The notes: generated from the sequence alone by a model not told the origin. 64,000 nucleotides of DNA from Phanerochaete sordida (GCA_019973155.2 BPQB01000116.1:1-64000), one strand, 5' to 3'. Shown: positions 22,199-34,490, counted from the first letter of the stretch. Program-made: numbers and translations.

Positions 22199-23104
22199 TC
22201 ACCAACCTCTCACGAATTTCCTCAGCACCTTATACATGTCTTTCTCGACGCTATCTTCCCGCACCTCGACTTTCATCCCGGAGCCCTGTTTCGCTGCGGC
22301 GACCTTCCGCAGCCGCTCGCACATCTTCTCATGCCGCGCCGCCGCAGCCGCGTGGCGCCGCACATTCGGCGGCGACGGCCCCGTGCTCAGGGCGAGCTCG
22401 TGCAGGGCCGGCGAAAGCGCCCCTTCTTCACCTGCGCGCGCGAACGGATCGTCGGCGGGGGCGCCGAGTGCGCGCTGGACCTCCTCCGCGAACGTCGCGG
22501 CCGCGACGAGCCCGCCGACGTGCAGGCTGCGGAGCGCGGGGCACGCCGCCGCGAGCCCGCCGAGCTCGAGCAGGCCGTGTGGGTTGCGGTTCCCCGAGAG
22601 GCGCAGGTGCGTGAGGCGTGGAAGCACGCCGGGCGCGTGCGGGAAGGGGTAGAAGCCGTGCGCGGCGAGCGCGCGCAGGCGTGGGAGCGGCGTCGCGAGC
22701 AGCTGGCCAAGCAGCGCGGTGCTCGTGTGCGGGCCTGCTGCGAGCACGGCGAGGCACTCGAGAGTCGGCGCGGCGAGCGCGAGCACGCGCGCGAACGTGT
22801 GGAGCACCCGCTCGCAGTCGTCGTCTTGTGTGGGCGCGGTAGGGGCTTTCACGGCGTTCTTGTGCGTGCGGTCGGACAGGAAGAGGCGGCGGATGCGCCG
22901 GCGGTGCGGCGGGAGCGCCGCAAGGGTGTCGGCGAGGTGCGCGAGGGCGTCGGGGCCCGCGACACTGAGCGACTGATAGCGGTACGGCGCGGCTGCGGCG
23001 CGGACGTAGCGCGAGACGAGGGCGAGGGCGCGTGCGGCGCTGCCGTCGTCGGCACACGCATACTCGAAGATCTGGGCGTGCAGCTCGATGGGGAGGGTGT
23101 CCAT
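22199..23104 (-). CDS. F-box-like protein with leucine-rich segment (1)
   Basis: Single-exon, 301 residues. The N-terminus (MDTLPIELHAQIFEYAC, then ALALVSRYVRAAAAPYRYQSLSV) matches the F-box plan of a LPxEL core followed by a VSR/VCR helix; such domains bind Skp1 in SCF ubiquitin ligases. The rest has irregular leucine-rich elements such as LPRLTHLRLSGN and CPALRSLHVGGL, probably the target-recognition part. A basic, charged tail ends the protein. Ala and Arg content is high and GC bias strong. The substrate is unknown; Agaricomycetes carry hundreds of fast-evolving relatives. Confidence 0.78.
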   Translation of the reverse strand: MDTLPIELHAQIFEYACADDGSAARALALVSRYVRAAAAPYRYQSLSVAGPDALAHLADTLAALPPHRRRIRRLFLSDRTHKNAVKAPTAPTQDDDCERVLHTFARVLALAAPTLECLAVLAAGPHTSTALLGQLLATPLPRLRALAAHGFYPFPHAPGVLPRLTHLRLSGNRNPHGLLELGGLAAACPALRSLHVGGLVAAATFAEEVQRALGAPADDPFARAGEEGALSPALHELALSTGPSPPNVRRHAAAAARHEKMCERLRKVAAAKQGSGMKVEVREDSVEKDMYKVLRKFVRGW

Positions 23105-23927
23105 GGCGGGCTGCCTCGCTCGCGCTGGCGGTCGTGGCGGTCAAAGGTGGTGGGTCGTGTGTGAGCAGGCCCCCTGCTGCCCATGCCGCGCGACACAGCT
23201 CCGCCTCGGCGGCAGCGGGGCTACCGCATTTTTGCACCAGTCGTTCGCCATCGGTTTGCAAAAAGAGGCGAGGGCGATGGCGCGAGCCTTGGCCGCTGGT
23301 GACGTGCGAGGTCACGTGCACGCCCTGCCTCCGCGCAGAGTTCCCGCGAATTCGTAGGGAGCGACGAACGCCTCCAGCGCGATTCGACGACAGGTGACGG
23401 CACTGGACAGCGTGCATCACCGCTAGAGGACGCCGAAACTGTAGTTTGCGAAGATTGGCCTATGGGGACGGTAGGATTGGTGCGGATGACACTCACTATC
23501 ACGAATTCAGGCGTCAGTAGACGCCCCATGAGCCAATTGTCGTCCTGCCGTTGCGTGCCATTTGGAATTGGAACATAGGGATGTCCTGGGCTTGGGTACC
23601 GTGGTACGAAGACGTCGCACAGGTGAGAGAAGAACGAACGCAGCGCTTGACTTTATGGCCGGTCCTCAGGTCTTCAGGTTCGTCAGTTCGCACATATGGA
23701 AGATGCCGGCCGACACGGACCAAAATCCCTCTTTCGTTGGTCTTTCCTCCGGAAATTAGCCCAACGGAGCCAACGTTTTCTTCCAAAACCCGACAAGTAT
23801 CAAGTGTTCGTCCTCCTCCAGCCCGAACATGCTCATATCATACATACATTGGTCCATCGTACAAGTCCAGGCGAAGAGAGCATCCAATAAGTCAACAGGG
23901 CAACGAAACGTCCTGCGTGCAGGGGAC
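23105..23927. other. Intergenic stretch
   Basis: About 0.8 kb between two minus-strand genes: the F-box promoter side and the 3' flank of the senescence-domain gene. Only short unsupported frames. Confidence 0.4.
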
Positions 23928-25474
23928 TCAAACAGGCACGTCGTTCCACTCTCCACTGTCATCCTTCTCCTCGATCTTGAAGACGTCCATCTCCTGCTGC
24001 TTCTTGTTTTCTTCTGCAACAGCTCCCTTGACGCCGCCGGCGACGATGGCAGCGCCAGTGCCGACCTCTGCGACCTGGCCCAGCGTCGCACCGACGTTGC
24101 CCGCACTTTCGCTTGCCTGGCCGCCAAGCTGCCGCGCCTCCTTCCCGTGGTCGTGTTCAACGATATCCCCCACAGCCTCAGTTGCCGCGCCTTTCACCTC
24201 AGCGGCGCCTCCGCTGATCCCAGTGGCGACCGCGTCGTATGCGCTCCCAGCGGCGTTGAGCGGTTCGACTGTGCTCGGTGAGGCGGGCCCGAGCTTCGAC
24301 GAAAACCACGCGCTCGCACTTGCTGCGGCAGACGACACGCTCGTGGAGATAGTCTGTGCGGCGGAGTAGACTGTCTGCGTCGCCGACGTCGTGCCACTGG
24401 CGACGCTGTGCGTCGTCGGAGAGAACGAAGCCGGGTCTTGCGTTGCAGGGCTCCCTGCCAAAATCCTGTCGATGTGCGTCAGTGCGAAGATTCGGGGCAT
24501 GCAAGAGCTGACATACTCTCTCTTCTTCGCGCGGATTGAGCCGGCGATGGAAGCGCCAGATTCGCGCACGCTCCGTCCGAGCTCATCGCCGACGGCTTCG
24601 ACACCTTCTTTCAAGAGACCGTAGTCTATCAAGACTTGCTCGAACTGTTCCTGCAGTTGCCCTATTTGCTTGTTCGAGGAGACTTCCTCAGGAAGGACAA
24701 TTTTGACGTATCTGATCATAACTTCAGCATAGCACAGAAGACGGAGAAGTATCACGCACCCGCCTACAACAATCATACCTTCCTGGCCTATCTCCGGGTT
24801 AAAAACATATGTTCGGTCGCTCTCTGCCAGTGTGCCGAAGACAGTAGTCTTGTGCAATGGGAAGACCGCGTTCCCGATCGTCAACGTGAGCACCGCGTGC
24901 GAGTCGTTCTCCGGCTGCGTGTCGAGCGCGCTGACGGTCATGAGCGTTAGCTCACCACTTGCGAGCTGCGTGCTCGTGTTTCCGACGACATGTATGACAG
25001 CGACGTTGGGTATCGTGACCGAGCGCTCGTTCGGCCGTTCCGCGGGGCGCAAGAGTTCGTGGTTGATGAGGATCGTCTCGAACTGCGCCTGAAGCATCTG
25101 GAACCCGGAGTGCGACTGGCGCACGCCGTCGGGCAGCGTCAGACGGACATACCTGCGCGTCGTGTGAGCATCCGCCATCTGGCCCGTCGCGCTGCCACGC
25201 ACCCCTGGATGTCTGCGCCGAGGTCTGGCTTGAAGACGTAGATGCGCTCGTCGCCTGCGACCGTGCCGAAATCCGTAGAGGAGTGCAGCGGGAATGCGGC
25301 CTTGCCCACAGTCAGGGTCAGGACGTGCCGCTTCGCGTCGGACGCTGTGCTCCCGCGCGGCGGCGGGACGAGTGTGAGGTCGCCGTTGCCGATCTCGGTG
25401 CTCGTGGTCCCGAGGACGTGTGTCGCGGTGCAACCGGGTATCGTTACGAGAGGTGGGGATCCGCTTTCAGACAT
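23928..25474 (-). CDS. Senescence-domain protein with duplicated N-terminal module
   Basis: Four exons: 25474-25203, 25152-24760, 24711-24517 and 24465-23928; phases close to 465 residues. The N-terminal half holds two copies of one module, at about residues 11-125 and 136-245. Each starts TIPxxxxxHVxGxTST, continues GxLTL and VLTLTxGxAxFPLH, then FGT, YVFxPxxG, YVxxxLP and a helix ending QFExxLIxxxLL. The same intron with a GTGCGT donor sits just before YV in both, so the exon-intron unit was duplicated. The C-terminal ~200 residues (GDELGRSVRESGASIAGSI, then Ala/Ser/Gly helices with GAAEVKGAATEA) fit the plant/fungal senescence/spartin domain, linked to lipid droplets and membranes. The third intron (51 nt) is in frame and stop-free. 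Function inferred from family resemblance. Confidence 0.72.
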
Positions 25475-25814
25475 GGTGGTGGATGGAGAGGTGTGGGCCA
25501 GAGCGCGTCGCGGCGAGGGCAAGCACTGCGACGCGAACACCACAGACGTCATTTGGCCCTAACCCTGCATCAGGTGTTGGTACTATCGAGGGGTAGCGCG
25601 GGACCAGCGACTGTGAGCTTCGACAGCTCTGCCAGGACCTTTCAATATGGGAGAAAATTGGATACAGTAGTCCGTGTATTCATGGCTCGCAACTATTCTC
25701 CTGGTACTAGTGTCCGACTGGGTATACATACTAGTCCATAACCTAGCAAAGTTCGAGAGGGTGAATACAACTTCCAAAGTCCAAGGATAGATATATGTAT
25801 CGCTTCCTTCTCTA
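25475..25814. other. Short intergenic stretch
   Basis: Promoter side of the senescence-domain gene and 3' flank of the ABC transporter. Nothing else seen. Confidence 0.4.
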
Positions 25815-28800
25815 TTACCTGCCTTGTGCAGCAATGTACAACAAGTCCTTGTCAGCGCTCTGCTCAACGAGAGCGTACAGGAGACCGTCCTTCTTCTGCA
25901 GGAGCGCTCGAGGGGTATCGAACTCGACCAGGCGCCCCGCATCTAGGACCATCTGTAGGGGCATCCTCAGTCCACCGCTCATGGGGGCTGCATAGAACAA
26001 AACTCACAATCTTATCGTAGTCCATGATGGTCTGCAGCCTGTGGGCGACGGTGATGACCGTCACGTCGCTCCTGAGTTCCTTGCGAAGGGACTGTTGAAT
26101 GACTGCGTCGGTCTCATAATCTGTTCGAGAAGTCAGCCATACTCCGCTGCCAGTTCAGAGACAACCCACCGATGGCCGAGGTCGCCTCATCGAGAATAAG
26201 CAGTTTGCTCTGTCGCACGATCGCCCGGGCCAGAGCTATGATCTGCCTCTGGCCGACCGAGAGGTTCGCACCACCGCCGGCGACATTCGTGTCGAGAGTG
26301 ATGCGATTCTCGTCAGATGCCTGTTGCAGAGAGAAAAGTCCGGCGGAACGCAACGCGTCGTTCAGCGTCGCATCGTCGTGCTGGGCGAAAGGGTCGAGGT
26401 TGTGGCGCAGGGTCCCGCCCATCAGCTCGGGCTGTTCGCAAGCGGATTCGTAAGTAGAAGCGAGCGGTCAGTCGGGGCACACGTACCGACTGTGGTATAA
26501 TGGTGATGCTTGACCGCAGGGAGTCCAGCGGAATGCTGTCCGTTCGGACACCGTCGTACACGAACAGCCCTTGCGTGTGGATGCAGCGCAAGAGCGCCAG
26601 GGTCAGCGTCGACTTCCCGGCCCCAGTACGTCCCACTGAGTAGATGTTAGCCAATAGTCCACTGGGATGCTCACCCATGAGCATATGGATCACGTACCGA
26701 CACCTATGTGCTCTCCGCTCTTGATATTGAATGTCAAGTCCTGCAAGATCTTCGGTCCATCGAACGTGTACGACGCCGAAAGTCGCTCGACCGACAGACT
26801 ACCGCTCGAGGGCCAGTGCGCTGGAGGCGGGGTGCCATCTCTCGGTTCCTGTGGGGCTTCGACGTATTGGCTCAGGCGTTCCAAGCTGCGTCTTATGTTT
26901 AGCGTGCAGTTACGAAGTATCCAACGATGACTCGAACCTGTTGGCGGCAACTACAAATACATGCTCGTCAGCTATATTGTCTACAATGCTCATCATGAAG
27001 AGACTCACCTTCCAGCTGGTTTCCCCAGTGAACCAGATTCAGGACGATGTTGGTGAACGATGCTATGAGGAGCCGCAGAAATCAGAATTAGAAATCGGAA
27101 ACCCGGCGATCGAGCAGGGAGCCGCGACTGACTAGCATTCACTAGCATGAATCCAATGGCAGAAGAGTCCATGGTCGAGTAGTAGACGAAGTATGTGGCG
27201 ATAGACGCAGAGAATATCGCGGAAAGCGAGTCGAGGCGGACAGCAATCCATCTGAGAGGGTTCCGAAAGGGTGAGACGGATTTCTGCGGCGGGTGTTGTA
27301 GCGAACACGTACCGGTTAAGCAGCCAGAACGTCCTTCCAGCGCGGGTATACTCGTTCACGCGTTTCAGAAGCTGCTCTCTGAACGCGCCTTGCGCCGCAT
27401 ACGCTCTTATGGACACTGTAAGCACAGTCAGCGGACACATACGAGCCGGAGTGGGCAGGACGCACCCAAACCGTGGATCGCGCTCCCGTACAGATCGAGA
27501 ACAGGTGCTTTGCGATTCGACATCTCCCGCTTGACAGACAGCTGGACCTTGATGTAGACTGTCCCGAGCCAGAGGCCGAACATGATCACCACGGCCGCAG
27601 GTAGGAGGAATATAGGCGCGTAGAGAACGAGCACGGCAAGACGGGCGATCAGTTGGATGGTCACGGCCACTATCATCGGTCTCAGTCACGTTCGCACATG
27701 TATCAGAGGTGGAGATACTCACCGACGACGTATAAAGCTGCTGGGACGGCCGCGTCGACTAGAGAGCGTGTTAATATAGCCCGTATTATCTTTGTGCTCT
27801 ACGACGACTTACCAGCTTGCATGTCTTGTGTACACCGTGTCAGTATCCGAGACGTCGGAGTCACGTCCAGCCAGCTATCGAACAAGAAGCAGCTCAGTCA
27901 AGTGTCCGAGTGTTCAGCTTTGAGCTGCCTCACCGGAATGTGCTCCCGAAGACGGACGACATCAGCTTCTCATGGATGACTCTCGACGCCTTAATCCTTC
28001 CTATGGCGTCAACGAAAGACTGGCCGAATTGGAAGACGGCAATCAACAGGAAAAGCAGTGAATAGACTCCGAGGTAGCTATGATAAGCGGTCAGCACGGC
28101 AGACCTCTACCGCGTTAACGACTCACTAGGGCACGTCGACATCCTCCGGGTCTCGGAACGCGTACTGCGTGGCCCACCAGCCGAGCCACCACTGCGATAC
28201 GAGGGTGCAGAACGCCGCCATCCCTTCGGTGCCGACGTATGCTGCCCAGAAGAGAAGGCCGCCCATGCCGCCCACGTAGAGCTTGTCTGGTGGAGCGTCA
28301 GATCCTTGCCCACAGTAAAACGAATGCCACGTACAAGAGCTCCGGTTTACGCGACCAATGGCGATCTCCTCGGGGACGATGAGTTTGCCATCTTTTGTGT
28401 CCGCGGGGTCAGCGTCTTTGGTCTCGCTTTCGCTTGCGTCCAACTCGAGGGCCTCGGCCTCGTGTGCGACTTCTTCTGCTAGCCCTGGAGTCGCGCCGAG
28501 GACGTCGACTACTGTCCCCTTGCTCTGGATCGATCCGTTAGGCCCGAGGGATACGACGAATTTGGCCAGAGGTGCGGTAAGGGCGAGGTTGTGCGTCTAG
28601 ACCCCGTGTCAGGCATGGTGCTCATCTGGCTGACCAAGGGGCGTACCACGAGGATGATCGTCCGGCTCTTCATGAGATCGCCCCTGAAGCACTTGTCGAC
28701 CACCCAGCGTGCCGTGTGAGCATCCTTCAACAACGTTAGAAATGGCCTGGCACACAAATGGAGTACAAACCAATGCGGCGATGACCTGTGTCCATGTTTG

Positions 28801-31800
28801 TCAGTATATATGCGCATTTCTGATGCGGAGAGCAGACTGACATCGTCCAGCAAGAGAATCTCAGCGGATGAATATACCGCGCGGGCCAAGGTAACACGTG
28901 CCTAGGCAGCGCGTTCAGTCAGTCGCCCTGGGAAACAAGAAACAATATCTCACCTTTTGGCCGCCGCTGCAGATTCTTATGCTCAGTCGAAGCGTAAAAC
29001 ATATGTCCTGGATACACACCTGAGGGTGATCCCTCTTTCTCCAACCTGCGTCTCGTCTCCGGCATCGAACAGCGCGAGATCCGTTGTGAGAGCACATTGA
29101 TGGATGACTACATTTTTGGCTCATAAACAATGTAATATTTATTGGAGGAGCGGACATACCCTTCTTGTACCGGTCTTCATCGTACTGAGAGCCGAACAGG
29201 ATATTTTCCTACAAAACCGTCATGACGCCTCTGCGCCCAGCATACGGAAGAGGCACACACCTTGATCGTGTCGCTCAAGACCCAGGACTCCTGCGCCGCG
29301 TACGCGACGCCATTCTCGCGCGGGAGGTTTGCCCACGCCTCTCCATTGAGCGGGACACGGTGCATCTCGCCCAGAAGAGCCATGAGCACCGACGTCTTGC
29401 CCGAGCCGGTAGGACCAATCACGAGATTGAGGCATCCGTGCTTGAAAACGACGTCGTCTTGGATGCGCAGGCGGAAGGACGGTTGCGCAGATCCGCTTGA
29501 GGCAGCGTCTGCCGACCACGCGAACACGGAGCGTCCGAAGCCGATATCGCGCTCGTGTGCGGCGGAGACGGCGGCGTGGGGTGCGGTATCCTTCTCGTCG
29601 AAAGAGTCAAGGAGCTCCGTCTGCCATACATCAGTTCTGCAGCTCTGGAGCTAGTGGTGTAATACTTACATCCCACAAGAAATCGCGGAGACGGCCGATA
29701 GAAACATAGGCTGCGAGAAATTGTCAGTCGTCAGCTTCCCCGTATCCTGATGAAAAATTTGGGCAACACACCTGTGACTAAGACTGGCGCCATCTGGGAT
29801 ATGAAATGAAACTGAATGCGCATACTACCAAAGACTGGACACCAATCACTGATTTGTGCGAGGCTAGCTGTGATGCTGGCTTACCGCTGATGGACGAGAA
29901 CACGATCGACGCTGCTGAAGGTTCGTAAATGTGCATAAACAGGGCCAGAACCACGAACCTGTCAGCGTGCGCTTCTGAACCAAGGCCTTCAAATGTGTAG
30001 TTAGCTCGTGTACCCGGCGATGGTAGTAATTGAAGACTGACATAGACTGCGTAGGTAACAATCATCTGGATGAGAGGGATCATGCGGCTAAAACCAACGT
30101 GAGCGACTTTCAAATGAGTCTGAGTCTCTGTACGCTCACTTGAAGTTGAAAGTGGACAGCGATAGGATGATGCTCCTCCACACCCACTTCAACTCGCTCT
30201 CCCTCTTGACCGCGACCTCCTGTTCGACTCGCGTCTCCCAGCCGAAGAGCTTAATCATGCGAAGTACGCCCAGTGCTGCCAGATAGAGGGCATACATGTC
30301 AGTAAATGAAAGGGTGGTCCTCGAAACGGCTTACATTCAGTGACAAGCTGAACACGTGAATCGGTCTGCGAAGCACCAAACTCAGTGCTCATTCCAGCGG
30401 GTGACGAAGGAGGGCGCTGACCGCCTTCATTTTCTCCTTCTGAGCAACGCTCATCGCAGCGGTAATCCGCCCCGGCACAAAGAATAGGATGAGCATGACG
30501 GCAAGGCCGACCAGCGAGCTGCACACGCGCACAGTCAATCCAAGCTTGAACGCCCGCAAATTTCACTGCGTACCTCCACCCAAACAGCGCGTATAGGAAC
30601 CACATTGAGGAGATTATGCCAAGAGGCGTGCCGATGACTAGCACAGGTCAGTCAGCTACAAGTGCCATGACAAGGAATTGAGCTCGTACAGAGAGACAGG
30701 AAATTCCGCCCGCCTGTGATGTTGTTCATGTCGCTCGTGGCCATGTTCATGAGCTTGCCGGTGACGCTCGCCGCCTTCTCGCGAGCCTTCGGCTGCTCGC
30801 CGGACTTCTGTCCGGTGCTCGCGTCAGTTTGCTCTGGTTTCGCGTCGACTTCGGCCTTGACACGTAGGCGCAGAGCGTGGTCAAAAATGAGTGTGGTCAG
30901 GATAGCCTCGACGCGGATCAGGGAGCGAGTCTAGTAGAGCTGGTGTCAGCGCGACGCGCGAGCTTCGGTCGACCGTGGTGGGATGTGCTCACCGAGAAGA
31001 AAAGGGAAAGCTCTTTGAGCAGAGTGTCACCAATAGGTCCGATCGTAATGACACATATCCACACCCAGGGCCGAACGACAGCATTCTCCCCGCTGGTTTC
31101 AAGATAGCTACAGTGCGTTCAGTGCGTTGTTCGGTGATCATAAGGGTAATCAGCCGCGTACTTGAGAAGTCTGTTGACGCCAATAGGGCCTGCTAGTCTG
31201 AAAATTGGCTGGATGAATCAATTTTATCAGTAAGGCGCATGACCACTATACGTCATAATATTCGTACCAATATCAGGCCGCAAATAGTTTGGTAGATCAT
31301 TGGGATCCGAATTATCTTCAGGATTGGCCAAAGCAAGCTTCCCTTCTTCTTTGCGCCTGAGAAAGGGTCGAGATGCTGAAAGGCCCGTCAGCCAAGTCCG
31401 CACAACTCAATGTAGGTTTCACGCACGCCGAAGTTCTGCTGGATCAAGTACTCTGCTTCGTCGTAGTCAGCAAGCGGCGGCAGCTGGTCGTGCGACAGGT
31501 GAGGAACACGATATGCACGCCAGACGAGCGGGTCGAGGAACGTCCAAATGATCAGCGACACGGCCGACGTCGTCTGCTCTGGGCTGGGCTTGTTTCCTGG
31601 GCGCTGCAGGGCGGAGTTAGCACTCAAATGTCTGCACAGATGATGCGACGTACCTCTGGGAATACCGGGATGTATGGAAAGGGCTCTAGGAGAGGCCCGA
31701 GTAAACCAGTCCACATCGACAGGCCAACCTTCACCCACAGGATGGGGCCCTCGGCGCTGTCACGCGGGTGGAGCGTGAAGGTCATCAAGGGCCAGATATC

Positions 31801-32417
31801 GCGGTAGGCATAGCTCGCGAAGACCGCAAACGCGAAGACAGTCCCATACGGTGACAGAAGCCGATACGTCTTTGCGGAGACCAGGACGCTCGCGGCCGCG
31901 AGGACGGTCACGAAAGCCTAATGAAATGAATGATCAGCGGTCATGGAACTCCTGGCCGCGCGTACTACGCGCTGCATCAGCGCAACGCACCAGGGCTTCC
32001 AAAAGGACGCGGTCGAGGGTCGACCAGCCATGCCGAGCGGCCGTGATAACGACCAGAACGAGCAGCGCTGTCGACGCCGTGAAGCGTAAGAGCTTGTGCA
32101 CGAATATCGCCGGTCCGCCGACGCGGTTTACATGTCGGCTAATGCTGCCCGCGAGCCCCCCGCTGGTGGAGGAATCGAACCCTGCAGCTTTTGGAGTGAG
32201 CTTGGACGTCCTCCGCGAGTGGTACAGGCCATAGCCGACGTGCACCAGTGCCAGTGCAATTGCAGCGCTGGTGACAGCGACTGGCAAAGGAAGATGACTA
32301 AAAACGCCGTTCAGTGAGAGCGTGCGTCGAGCAGCATGAAGGACGACAGTACCTGGCGTGCTGAGACTGAAGCGCAGTACGCAAGACGTCATGCACGCCT
32401 CCACCTACGACGTCCAT
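25815..32417 (-). CDS. ABCC (MRP-type) ABC transporter, full-length
   Basis: A gene of roughly 25 short exons. The first eight are resolved with consistent phases: 32417-32353, 32297-31991, 31917-31654, 31603-31427, 31375-31268, 31208-31162, 31107-30993 and 30930-30690; the stop is at 25815. The N-terminus has extra membrane helices. The first transmembrane domain contains [15 protein letters not shown] and MIKLFGWE, both typical of ABCC proteins. NBD1 (about 29.5-28.5 kb) has Walker [10 protein letters not shown], signature CSGGQK (usually LSGGQK), Walker B ILLLDDV without the catalytic Glu, as is normal for ABCC site 1, and switch THN. The second transmembrane domain covers about 28.3-26.9 kb. 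NBD2 has [27 protein letters not shown] and AHR. Such pumps export glutathione or other conjugates across plasma or vacuolar membranes. The substrate is not predictable. Confidence 0.88.
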
Positions 32418-32806
32418 GCCGTCCACGAGCGTAGGGACAAAGTTCGGCGATGCATGCGAACCAGAACCGCAAGCTTCTTATACGGTGGTTGGACGCCGGC
32501 GAACCTAGTACGCCATCAAACGTCAGCGCGTTTCTAACTGGCGATGTGCGCGCGACAGAAAAGCTCTATCGCTGCGAAAGATAGCGAGCCCACGAGGGTG
32601 TGGTTGCAAGCGGTGTTGATTTGCCGGCGGGCGCGCAGAACGACAGCAGATCATTGATGCGCTTGCACTGTCTATAAGCGTTGACCTGGCAAAAATGAGC
32701 GCAAAAGATTCTGCTAGCTAACGAATTCGCGACGATAGTCGAGTGACTTGAGAATTGAGTCCAAAGGACCAAAACACGACGAATCTTCGTATCAGACTAT
32801 ATAAGT
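32418..32806. other. Promoter region of the ABC transporter
   Basis: About 0.4 kb between the transporter start and the tRNA terminator. No further feature supported. Confidence 0.4.
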
Positions 32807-32814
32807 AAAAAAAA
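32807..32814 (-). terminator. Pol III oligo-T terminator of tRNA-Tyr
   Basis: A run of eight T on the minus strand starting six bases after the tRNA 3' end, the standard RNA polymerase III stop. Confidence 0.8.
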
Positions 32815-32819
32815 GCAAT

Positions 32820-32909
32820 CCCCTGAACCAGGATCGAACTAGTGACCTTGAGATGCCAGATTACGTAACCAATTACAGTCTCACGCTCTTCCAACTGAGC
32901 TATCAGGGG
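32820..32909 (-). tRNA. tRNA-Tyr (GTA anticodon) with 18-nt intron
   Basis: The reverse strand folds as a cloverleaf. Acceptor arms CCCCTGA and TCAGGGG pair fully and begin with C1-G72, the eukaryotic tyrosine identity pair. The D arm is GCTC...GAGC. The anticodon stem TGAGA/TCTCA encloses loop CTGTAA plus A, with anticodon GTA at the usual place. An 18-nt intron at 32855-32872 follows position 37, as in other eukaryotic tRNA-Tyr genes. The T arm is ACTAG-TTCGATC-CTGGT. B-box-like GGTTCGATCC-type sequence is present as CTAGTTCGATCC. A downstream oligo-T completes the gene. Confidence 0.93.
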
Positions 32910-33299
32910 CTTATACACAAGTCCTGCGGTACATCTACAATGAACGGGACAAAGCATGGGCACCCTTCGAAGTGCGAACCAGGTTCAAACGTTACAGTAA
33001 GACACGCTTGCATCTTCAACATTCAACGCCCCGCGCCCAACACCACCGTGTGTTGCACTGGAATTATCCCTACAGAGAGCGCAGGCTCCCAGATACAGGA
33101 ACCTGTCCTGACTCTCCGAGAAGTCGCAAGGTCATTCTGCTCATAGCTCGTTTGTGGTCAAGGATAGTTACATACGTCTAGCGCAAAGACCTGACCAGTT
33201 GTGACCGGACCTGGTTTGTGAGCTCTCATCCACTAGTTCGGTGGTGTCAGTTGAGCCATTCCTATTAAATATTAATATGGAGATGTTGAATTTGTGGGG

Positions 33300-34167
33300 G
33301 ATTGATTGACGGCGACCATGTAAACCGCACCGTCGCTGGGTGTATGTAGTCGGTTCACTGGACGTAGGATTTTGTGTAGCTTTTCAAGAGGATGCATAAT
33401 CGTGCGTCGCCACGATTTACGGGAATGGTGTTTTCTGGAAGACAAACGGGTACCTCGTCTTGTCGGCCTCGAGAACGGCCCACTTGCCAGTTTTAGTCCC
33501 TTGCTCACCGAGGCGATTATCATCGGTGGGCCTGTAAGGGGGCTCGTCCGGTGATAGCAGTAGGGATTAACTCGACGGAGCCGATGTTACCAGCCGCCTT
33601 GCGCGAGCTAGTGATATCTGTCAGGTACGCACAGCTCCTGCTGCAGATCCTTGACCCGAATGCACGCTCCGTCGCGCGTAGTGCCAGCTTTCTTCACTTC
33701 ATTCTGCACACTGTATTTTCCGATCGGAGCCCGGCTTGTGCGTCAGTTTGTTGCTTCGAGGCGGTCGGCGTACGCTCGAGGTGTGCGAAGCGAACAGTTT
33801 ACCAGAGACGTCGCCTTCGCCGTCGGCTCCGGCGCCACCAAGACGCCTGTACGGGGACTCTGCCGACGGCGACGCGAGCTCCACTCGACTTCAAGGGATC
33901 AGAGATATGCGTTGTCGACAGAGCTAGTGGTACCTGCCAGCCGCGTGTAGCTCTTGCCGTCGGTATCTAGCCCTGGTAGGTTGTCCATCATCGCGCGCCA
34001 TGACGAGGGGCGGCGGATGGCCAGAGGGAATGGTAACGGCCGGGGTGACAATTCGTTAGGGCCAGAAGGTGAGGGAGGGAGGGTATCTATACCCGGGAGG
34101 CTAGCGCGGGGACCACGTCATGCTCGTGTTGACCTGATCGCGCACGGCGACGGCGAGCTGCATCGAC
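33300..34167 (-). repeat. Promoter-bearing repeat, copy 1 (inverted relative at 61.4-62.35 kb)
   Basis: About 0.87 kb that aligns, block by block, with the reverse complement of 61445-62350. Landmarks on the minus strand: an imperfect TATA palindrome GGGTATAGATACCC at 34081-34094, GCTAGC/GAGCTAG followed by TACCTGCCAG, and a GLKL...KSW reading frame near 33515-33430 that matches GLKLVSKVFPGPT...GKSW at 62 kb. Strongly diverged, with stops; probably a relic of a mobile element whose coding part is almost gone. Confidence 0.6.
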
Positions 34168-34490
34168 CTCGGGCCCGGTGCCACCAACAGGCCTGTACTG
34201 GAACTCTGCCGACGACGACGCGAAGGCTCCAATCGACTTCGAGGCATCAGGGATCCGCGTTGTCGACAGAGCTAGTGGTGCCTGACCCTGGTGGACACCC
34301 TGAAATCGCGCCTATTGATGAGGGGGAGGGGTGCAGAGGGGATGGTGGTGGTTGGGGTGAGAGTTCGTGGGGGACGGAAGGCGAGGGAGGGAGGGTATTT
34401 ATACCTTTCTGGAGAGGGGGTCACGTCATGCACTTGTTGATTCGATCCAGGGCGGCGAACGGCGAGCTGCATTAAGCTGCATCGATCGTC
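34168..34490 (-). repeat. Partial tandem copy of the promoter-bearing repeat
   Basis: Begins exactly where the larger copy ends and repeats its promoter-side half: GGTGCCACCAACAGGCCTGTA, a GTTGTCGACAGAGCTAGTGG block and a minus-strand TATA palindrome GGTATAAATACC at 34394-34405, then GGCGAGCTGCAT. It thus forms a head-to-tail array with 33300-34167. Confidence 0.6.

Noticed and set aside
22094..23164. 356-codon plus frame over the F-box gene
   Set aside because: Antisense shadow; the minus frame has the F-box start and leucine-rich segments.
7728..25474. A complete secondary-metabolite gene cluster from the oxidases, the APH-type kinase and the secreted protein
   Set aside because: No core synthase lies among them; the only terpene-synthase-like gene is 20 kb away and lacks its metal site.
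32718..32963. 81-codon minus frame over the tRNA
   Set aside because: It simply translates the tRNA-Tyr gene and flanks; the cloverleaf explains the sequence.
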